DNA of 19,936 nt from Bacillota bacterium. GTDB lineage: Bacteria; Bacillota; Clostridia; Lachnospirales; Lachnospiraceae. Position numbers and translations under genes: made by a program. Of this stretch, positions 15,052-19,936 are shown piece after piece (position 1 is the stretch's first letter; each line of letters opens with the position of its first letter). The notes under the pieces were generated by a model, which saw nothing but the letters and a program-made list of their open reading frames with translations, did no database searches and was not told the DNA's origin. The stretch covers positions 1 through 19,936 of the forward strand of contig JAEYWQ010000136.1 of assembly GCA_023428885.1 (NCBI GenBank), in the 5' to 3' direction.

Positions 15052-16323
15052 TTGGAAACGAAAAAGATTATTCAAGTTGAAGAAAAGGTACCACTAAAGC
15101 TAATGCTACCGCTGTCTCTACAGCACATGTTCGCGATGTTTGGTGCATCGATTTTAGTTCCAATGATTTTTCAAATCAATCCAGCCATTGTACTTTTAAT
15201 GAACGGTATTGGAACACTATTATTTATATTAATCACTAAAGGTAAAGCTCCAGCATATCTTGGTTCAAGTTTTGCATTTCTAGCACCTGCAGGCCTTGTC
15301 ATCGATAATTGGGGCTATTCTTATGCCCTGGGTGGTTTTATTGCTGTAGGTTTTTTAGGATGTGTCCTATCCTTCATCGTTTATAAGTTCGGTACCAAAT
15401 GGATCGATATTGTTCTCCCAGCAGCAGCTATGGGTCCAGTCGTTGCATTGATTGGATTGGAACTTGCAGGATCCGCTGCTAATACAGCCAAACTTATTCC
15501 AACAGCTGATGCACCAATTGAGCTCAAAAACGTAATCGTGTTCCTTGTCACTTTAGGTGTTGCTGTATTTGGAAATGTTCTTTTCCGTAAAATCTTTGCT
15601 GTTATTCCTTTACTAATTGCAATTATTGCTGGTTATATCACTGCGCTTCTTACAAAGGTTGTAACCTTAGCTGATGTGAAAGCTGCTTTCACTACAGATG
15701 TCTTTCAATTACCAGATTTCCAAGTTCCACACTTTAAACTTGAAGCAATTTTAATGATTCTTCCTGTTATTCTAGTAATCTTTTCCGAACATATTGGTCA
15801 TCAGATTGTAACAGGAAAAATTATCGAAAGAGATCTTTTAAAAGACCCAGGTCTACATCGTTCCTTATTCGCTGACAATTTCTCCACAATGCTCTCCGGT
15901 TTTATAGGTTCCGTACCAACTACTACCTATGGCGAGAACATCGGTGTTATGGCAATGACGAAAGTATATTCTGTTCGAGTTATTGGAGGAGCGGCAGTTC
16001 TATCTATCATTGCTGCTTTTGTAGGCCCTGTAGCAGAGCTCATTAAAACAATTCCTGGACCAGTCCTTGGTGGTATCTCCTTCTTATTATATGGTATGAT
16101 CGGTGCGAGTGGTATTCGTATTATGGTTGATAGTCAGGTTGACTTTAGCCGTAGCCGTAACCTAACACTGACATCTGTAGTATTCGTTGTCGGTCTTTCT
16201 GGAGTTGCATTAAAGTTTGGTCAAGTTGAACTAAAAGGTATGGTTCTTGCTTGTATCGTTGGTATGATTCTGTCCCTTCTTTTCCACTTCATCGACAAGT
16301 TTGGACTATCGAATGACAAATAA
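15052..16323 (+). CDS. uraA: Uracil permease (NCS2 family)
   Basis: A nucleobase-cation symporter-2 family membrane protein of 423 residues with about 14 hydrophobic segments. It imports uracil (possibly xanthine) with protons. The family glutamates of E. coli UraA are matched by Glu246 (SEHIGH, TM8) and Glu295 (TTTYGENIGV, TM10), and SSFAFLAP (72-79) is the TM3 half-helix motif. Translation starts at TTG with GGAGG 7 nt upstream; no ATG is usable before residue 18. It is a single-gene unit that ends at a bidirectional terminator shared with the convergent amt gene. Uracil is preferred over xanthine on overall similarity to UraA/PyrP, which is a family-level inference. Confidence 0.93.
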   Translation: METKKIIQVEEKVPLKLMLPLSLQHMFAMFGASILVPMIFQINPAIVLLMNGIGTLLFILITKGKAPAYLGSSFAFLAPAGLVIDNWGYSYALGGFIAVGFLGCVLSFIVYKFGTKWIDIVLPAAAMGPVVALIGLELAGSAANTAKLIPTADAPIELKNVIVFLVTLGVAVFGNVLFRKIFAVIPLLIAIIAGYITALLTKVVTLADVKAAFTTDVFQLPDFQVPHFKLEAILMILPVILVIFSEHIGHQIVTGKIIERDLLKDPGLHRSLFADNFSTMLSGFIGSVPTTTYGENIGVMAMTKVYSVRVIGGAAVLSIIAAFVGPVAELIKTIPGPVLGGISFLLYGMIGASGIRIMVDSQVDFSRSRNLTLTSVVFVVGLSGVALKFGQVELKGMVLACIVGMILSLLFHFIDKFGLSNDK

Positions 16324-16373
16324 GAACATGAAATAAAGATCAGATAAAGAAGATTAAACAAGCTTTCCTAAGA

Positions 16374-16408
16374 AAATAAAACCACCGGCATAACCGGTGG
16401 TTTTATTT
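16374..16408. terminator. Bidirectional terminator between uraA and amt
   Basis: A perfect 15-bp stem (arms 16374-16388 and 16394-16408; core AAACCACCGG and complement) with a 5-nt loop. T-rich on both strands, it serves the convergent genes on either side. Confidence 0.92.
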
Positions 16409-16425
16409 ATTTTACATATGTTATA

Positions 16426-18126
16426 TTAATCCTCACCTTGAAGTGCATCAAATCCTGTTTCTCCAGTACGAACCTTGATTACATCCTCTACGTCATATAC
16501 AAAGATCTTACCATCTCCAATATTACCAGTATAAAGAGCTTTTCTAGCTTCTTTTACAACCGCTTCTACTGGAACTAAGGACACTACGATGTCAATCTGT
16601 ATCTTTGGAAGTAGATTCATCTCTAATGGAACACCTCGGTAATACTCAACTGAACCTTTTTGAATTCCACAACCCAGAACATTCGTTACCGTCATACCTG
16701 TCACACCGATTTCATTCATCGCCTTCTTTAATACTTCGAATCTTTCCTGCTTAGCGATAATTACAACTTTGCTCATCTTTGCATCCTTATGCTCACTATC
16801 CCTCGTAACCTTAGTAACAGGAACTGCATCCTTGACAGGAACAGAACCTGTGATAGAAGACTCTGCCTCTTGGCTTGATAAATCTAACCCTAAGGAAGTT
16901 GTAAAATCAGCATATGCACTTACTAAGCCATGCTCATGAACGTCAAGTCCCTCAAGTTCTTCTTGTCTGGAAACTCGAAGTCCATTTACTTTCTTAATAA
17001 TTAGGAAGGCTATTGTCATGGTAACTGTAACCCAAGCTGCGACAGCAACTACACCAAGAGCTTGTGTTCCTAATAATTTAGCACCACCACCATAGAATAA
17101 ACCATCTTCTTGAGCAAATAGACCAACGCAAATTGTACCAAAAGCACCATTTAGGCCATGAACTGCAATTGCACCTACAGGATCATCTATTTTTAATACT
17201 TTATCAATGAATTCAGTACCAAATACTACAACAAAGCCAGCAAGGAGACCAATAATAGCTGCTCCAAGTGGTGATACCAAGTCACAACCTGCTGTAATTG
17301 CTACTAATCCGGCAAGGGAACCATTTAATGTCATGGAAACATCTGGCTTTTTATAGCGAATCCATGTAATGCACATAACAGTGATAGAAGCAACTGCTGC
17401 TGCCATATTGGTAGTAACGAAAATATTACCCATGGATTCAAGAACTCCATCACCTTCTGCAGCTACTGTTGAACCGCCATTAAAACCAAACCAACAGAAC
17501 CAAAGAATAAATACACCAAGAGCACCAAGGGTTAAGCTATGACCTGGAATTGCTTTTGGTTTTCCATCTTTATCATACTTCCCAATACGTGGTCCTAATA
17601 TTTTAGCACCAATGAGTGATGCAACACCACCAACCATATGAACTGCTGTTGATCCTGCAAAATCGTGGAAGCCCATATCCGCTAACCAGCCACCACCCCA
17701 GATCCAATGACCAGATACAGGATATACAACCGCACTAATAATCATACTATAGAGACAATAAGATGAGAATTTTGTTCTTTCTGCCATAGCACCCGATACA
17801 ATCGTTGCTGCTGTTGCACAGAAAACTGTTTGGAAAATAACAAATGCCATCAAAGGTACACCACTCGGCAATATTGCTGAGTAATCTCCTTTGATCATCG
17901 GATCAAAGCCCCCAATAAAAGCACTACTTCCACCAAACATAATACCAAATCCAAGTAACCAATAAATTGGAGTACCTAACGAAAAATCCATAAGATTTTT
18001 CATAATAATATTACCTGCGTTTTTTGCTCTTGTAAAACCTGTTTCAACCATTGCGAATCCAGCCTGCATAAAGAATACTAAAGCTGCGGCAACCAAAACC
18101 CAAATTGTGTTAGCTGATGAATACAT
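16426..18126 (-). CDS. amt: Ammonium transporter fused to a PII signal-transduction domain
   Basis: A 566-residue fusion. Residues 1 to about 405 are an Amt/MEP/Rh channel with 11 expected membrane segments, the pore twin histidines His163 and His323, and gate Phe102 and Phe215. After a polar linker (about 410-450), residues 451-566 form a complete PII (GlnB/GlnK) domain. It has a T-loop (about 486-507) with Tyr496 in the place of the uridylylated Tyr51, the B-loop TGNIGDGKIFV (533-543) for ATP, and the C-terminal RTGE motif. In most bacteria GlnK is a separate trimer that plugs the Amt trimer when 2-oxoglutarate is low. Here the plug is tethered one to one. GGAGGAG precedes the ATG. A consensus promoter and two terminator-like hairpins lie upstream. 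No separate glnK is adjacent. Confidence 0.95.
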   Translation of the reverse strand: MYSSANTIWVLVAAALVFFMQAGFAMVETGFTRAKNAGNIIMKNLMDFSLGTPIYWLLGFGIMFGGSSAFIGGFDPMIKGDYSAILPSGVPLMAFVIFQTVFCATAATIVSGAMAERTKFSSYCLYSMIISAVVYPVSGHWIWGGGWLADMGFHDFAGSTAVHMVGGVASLIGAKILGPRIGKYDKDGKPKAIPGHSLTLGALGVFILWFCWFGFNGGSTVAAEGDGVLESMGNIFVTTNMAAAVASITVMCITWIRYKKPDVSMTLNGSLAGLVAITAGCDLVSPLGAAIIGLLAGFVVVFGTEFIDKVLKIDDPVGAIAVHGLNGAFGTICVGLFAQEDGLFYGGGAKLLGTQALGVVAVAAWVTVTMTIAFLIIKKVNGLRVSRQEELEGLDVHEHGLVSAYADFTTSLGLDLSSQEAESSITGSVPVKDAVPVTKVTRDSEHKDAKMSKVVIIAKQERFEVLKKAMNEIGVTGMTVTNVLGCGIQKGSVEYYRGVPLEMNLLPKIQIDIVVSLVPVEAVVKEARKALYTGNIGDGKIFVYDVEDVIKVRTGETGFDALQGED

Positions 18127-18145
18127 AAATCTCCTCCTTTTATTT

Positions 18146-18195
18146 AAAAAAATAAGATGTGCATGAACTGTCGCCTATCAATTCATTCACATCTT
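18146..18195 (-). promoter_or_regulatory. Second terminator-like hairpin in the amt leader
   Basis: Arms 18154-18161 and 18188-18195 (minus AAGATGTG and CACATCTT) are perfect. After one mismatch the stem continues for 8 pairs (one G-U) to an 8-nt loop, ATAGGCGA. Seven T follow (18146-18152), ending a few bases before the amt ribosome binding site. It lies inside the predicted leader, so it should act as an attenuator. Confidence 0.65.
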
Positions 18196-18209
18196 TGTGT
18201 TTTTAAAAG

Positions 18210-18248
18210 AAAAAAGAGCCCTATAGATTAAATATCTATAGCGCCCTT
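18210..18248 (-). promoter_or_regulatory. First terminator-like hairpin in the amt leader
   Basis: CTATAGAT and ATCTATAG (18221-18228, 18234-18241) pair around a 5-nt loop. Beyond one mismatch six more pairs follow to 18214/18248, and a T6 tract is at 18210-18215. It is downstream of the predicted amt start site and also downstream of the 192-residue gene, so it may both end that transcript and attenuate amt. Confidence 0.65.
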
Positions 18249-18263
18249 GCTTCTTTTTTTATC

Positions 18264-18292
18264 ATTATATTTAACAACTTAGCATTTGTCAA
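18264..18292 (-). promoter_or_regulatory. Consensus sigmaA promoter of amt
   Basis: Minus strand TTGACA (18287-18292), 17-bp spacer, TATAAT (18264-18269): a perfect match to consensus at ideal spacing. The predicted start is near 18257, giving a leader of about 130 nt. Confidence 0.8.
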
Positions 18293-18341
18293 ACATTTTT
18301 TACTAAATTTTATATTTTTCTATTTATAATAAATCAATCAC

Positions 18342-18920
18342 TTAAGCTAATGTATTAAACTTATTCTTATCTTCATAAGTATAGACCATAATCTTCTGAT
18401 CAAAGGTATCATTCCAGTATTTCATCTTATCTCCGATGTTCTTAAGCATCAACGCTTCATTGATGTGCTTCCACATCTCTATCAAATCATTATGACTCAT
18501 ATGTTCAAGTTCCAATTTCATCAAGCCTATAATGTCATTCATATTCACTTGTGATAGATGCGACTTTTCTAGAGAATCAGAGCGCGAAAGCTCTTCACCA
18601 TAATCTTCCTGTGCAAATTTATCTTTTGTCTTCTTTGAAAATGCTATGATATCTTCATCATTGTTAACATCCTGCTTCCTGTCAGACTCTTTGACTTCGC
18701 CTTGCTCAGACTTTGCCTCAATGATGGATCTCGTGATTTTTTTACAACCCTCAGGATCTTTCAGCCACAGATATCTAAGATCATCCAGAATGATAGTCTT
18801 GCCAGTATGATATCTCTCATAGATCTTACTTACTCTTTCATCTAGATGTTCCTCTATAAATTCATAGCTTAGTGGCTTTACTTTGATGTTTTCTTCTTCC
18901 ATGGATACTCTTGTATTCAT
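18342..18920 (-). CDS. Unrecognised 192-residue acidic protein
   Basis: I do not recognise this protein. From the chosen start it has 192 residues, soluble, with no signal peptide or membrane segment. Two compact, probably helical regions (about 12-62, including YERYHTGKTIILDDLRYLWLKD; and about 120-170, including MNDIIGLMKLELEHMSHNDL) are joined by a charged, probably disordered Glu/Lys/Asp/Ser linker (about 63-118). The start at 18920 is set by AAGGAGG, 9 nt upstream; an earlier ATG at 18956 would include that site. It is divergent from the Crp/Fnr regulator, whose probable operator lies just upstream, and it precedes amt on the same strand. No terminator was found between its stop and the amt promoter. 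A regulatory or adaptor role is possible but unproven. Confidence 0.75.
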   Translation of the reverse strand: MNTRVSMEEENIKVKPLSYEFIEEHLDERVSKIYERYHTGKTIILDDLRYLWLKDPEGCKKITRSIIEAKSEQGEVKESDRKQDVNNDEDIIAFSKKTKDKFAQEDYGEELSRSDSLEKSHLSQVNMNDIIGLMKLELEHMSHNDLIEMWKHINEALMLKNIGDKMKYWNDTFDQKIMVYTYEDKNKFNTLA

Positions 18921-18945
18921 ATTCAAGCCCTCCTTGCTCCGTTGA

Positions 18946-18979
18946 TGTAAATCCATTTACACTAGGTATATTTATATAC
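18946..18979. promoter_or_regulatory. Two adjacent palindromes, one with CRP/NtcA geometry
   Basis: TGTAAATCCATTTACA (18946-18961) is a perfect 16-bp palindrome that fits both TGTNA-N6-TNACA (CRP type) and GTA-N8-TAC (NtcA type). GTATATTTATATAC (18966-18979) lies 19 bp away, centre to centre. Both sit just upstream of the 192-residue gene's ribosome binding site, in the region shared with the divergent Crp/Fnr gene. I infer binding by that regulator. Confidence 0.5.
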
Positions 18980-19067
18980 AAGTTACTATATACTTCATAT
19001 ATCGGCTTATTTATCAGATTATTTAATATGCGAATTAAAATTGTCTAATTACATATCTAAATATATG

Positions 19068-19087
19068 ATTTTGTCCAAAAACAAAAT
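19068..19087. repeat. Inverted repeat upstream of the Crp/Fnr gene
   Basis: ATTTTGT and ACAAAAT with a 6-bp spacer, about 28 bp before the -35 of the Crp-family gene. It is AT-rich and may be coincidental; an autoregulatory site is possible. Confidence 0.3.
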
Positions 19088-19114
19088 TTACTACGATCAA
19101 TAGAATTTCTAGTT

Positions 19115-19142
19115 TTGAATTTTCTATTTCTTTTGATATAAT
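19115..19142 (+). promoter_or_regulatory. Probable promoter of the Crp/Fnr gene
   Basis: TTGAAT (19115-19120), 16-bp spacer, TATAAT (19137-19142), giving a leader of roughly 17 nt. Confidence 0.5.
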
Positions 19143-19165
19143 AGAATTATGATTGGAGGTTTTAT

Positions 19166-19840
19166 ATGATTTCAACGGATGAATTAGCATATGTAAAAAC
19201 CCATCTCACTTTTTGGGATAGATTAAGTGAATCAGAAATCAATCTGCTTCAAAGCAATATCGTAAGAGTTTCCTATAACAAGGGCTTCAATCTTCATAGT
19301 GCAGACAATGAATGTCTTGGTGTCCTATTAATAAAAACTGGTGGCTTACGTATCTATATCTTATCAGAGGACGGGCGAGAAATAACCTTATACCGATTAT
19401 CACCAGGTGATGTCTGCGTTTTGTCAGCTTCCTGTATATTAAACAGTATAACATTTGAAGTTCACATTGATGCTGATAGTGATACAGACGCATATCTAAT
19501 TAATATCTCCACATTTAGTAAGCTCAGCAGTCAAAATGTTTATGTAGAAAATTTTGCCTACAAGAATACAGTGGAACGATTCTCCGACGTCATGTGGGCT
19601 CTCGAACAAATCCTTTTCATGAGCTTTGACAGGAGGCTAGCAATCTTTCTATTCGACGAAATAACAAAAACAAAATCAACTAAATTGCAAATTACCCAGG
19701 AGCAAATAGCAAAATACATTGGAAGTGCCAGAGAAGTTGTATCAAGAATGCTAAAAGTTTTTCAATCCAACGGTATTCTTGAGCAGTCTAGAGGTTACAT
19801 TCATATTCTAGATAAAGAAAAATTAAAGAAACTGATCTAG
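19166..19840 (+). CDS. Crp/Fnr-family transcriptional regulator
   Basis: The 224-residue protein has a cyclic-nucleotide-binding-like beta-roll (about 13-115), a dimerisation helix (about 125-160) and a C-terminal winged HTH with ITQEQIAKYIGSAREVVSRMLK (176-197). The recognition helix starts at SAREVVSR, comparable to SRETVGR of Crp. The beta-roll lacks the conserved cAMP-binding Arg/Ser phosphate cassette, so cAMP is unlikely. It carries Cys50, Cys84 and Cys90 (GDVCVLSASCIL, a segment common in clostridial and bacillar members), which could bind a cofactor or sense redox, but this is not shown. The ATG follows TTGGAGG at good spacing. The gene is divergent from the 192-residue gene, with palindromes between, so autoregulation and control of the neighbour are plausible. 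Confidence 0.9.
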   Translation: MISTDELAYVKTHLTFWDRLSESEINLLQSNIVRVSYNKGFNLHSADNECLGVLLIKTGGLRIYILSEDGREITLYRLSPGDVCVLSASCILNSITFEVHIDADSDTDAYLINISTFSKLSSQNVYVENFAYKNTVERFSDVMWALEQILFMSFDRRLAIFLFDEITKTKSTKLQITQEQIAKYIGSAREVVSRMLKVFQSNGILEQSRGYIHILDKEKLKKLI

Positions 19841-19889
19841 AATTGTAGCAGTTCAAATACCTAGGCCTAACAGCTGGATTGGATTAGGA

Positions 19890-19936
19890 CTTGACAGAGG
19901 GGACGGGGTTGTTTTCACACAAATAGTGTGATAACA
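19890..19936. repeat. Possible edge of a dispersed repeat at the window end
   Basis: After the Crp gene comes TTGACAGAGGGGACGGGG, unusually G-rich for this DNA, followed by a short hairpin, TCACAC-AAATA-GTGTGA (19915-19931). It resembles the GGGGACGG-type repeats seen in Firmicute genomes, some linked to REP-type transposases. The window ends too soon to tell. No terminator with a T-run is visible for the Crp gene. Confidence 0.25.

Noticed and set aside
18146..18248. Standard ANTAR-type two-hairpin leader upstream of amt
   Set aside because: The function fits, but the loops have 5 and 8 nt rather than a hexaloop with A1 and G4, and the first hairpin is itself terminator-like; reported only as an unidentified attenuator.

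Overview
The window looks like chromosomal DNA of a low-GC, Gram-positive, spore-forming anaerobe, most probably a clostridium of the Lachnospiraceae (Lachnoclostridium phytofermentans-like). The grounds are the AT-rich sequence, strong AGGAGG ribosome binding sites, several sporulation genes (an H-type small acid-soluble spore protein, a CotF-type coat pair, a LysM/GH18 cortex-lytic-like protein) and clostridial gene types (BDH-type alcohol dehydrogenase, stand-alone meso-diaminopimelate dehydrogenase). The taxon is inferred from gene content, not from a marker gene. No tRNA, rRNA, CRISPR array or intact mobile element was seen.

Layout. Positions 1-5770 are all on the minus strand: ddh (lysine and cell-wall diaminopimelate), a NagZ-like GH3 lipoprotein (muropeptide recycling), an unrecognised 231-residue protein with a sigmaK-like promoter, an SDR oxidoreductase, and an iron-type alcohol dehydrogenase whose promoter is overlapped by a long palindrome. 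Positions 5771-10511 (minus) hold a MarR regulator with an evident operator, a LysM plus GH18-like spore protein that has lost the GH18 catalytic acids, and a full-length aconitase with a hairpin at the very start of its leader. Positions 10633-13138 (minus) hold two small CotF-like coat proteins in an operon and an XPD/DinG-type Fe-S helicase. Positions 13422-16323 (plus) hold an RsmH paralogue outside any cell-division cluster, sspH with a sigmaG-like promoter, and a uracil permease. Positions 16426-19840 hold an ammonium transporter fused to a PII domain (minus), an unrecognised 192-residue protein (minus) and a divergent Crp/Fnr regulator (plus).

How the genes work together. Most are single transcription units. 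Spore genes recur (the coat pair, sspH, the LysM protein and possibly the 231-residue protein), but they are spread among metabolic genes. The most coherent candidate system is the right end: a transporter carrying its own PII sensor, made from a consensus promoter followed by two terminator-like hairpins, next to a Crp-family regulator whose divergent region carries a CRP/NtcA-geometry palindrome. Other points worth following are the GH18 pseudoenzyme with its start codon inside a 15-bp inverted repeat, and the aconitase leader hairpin.
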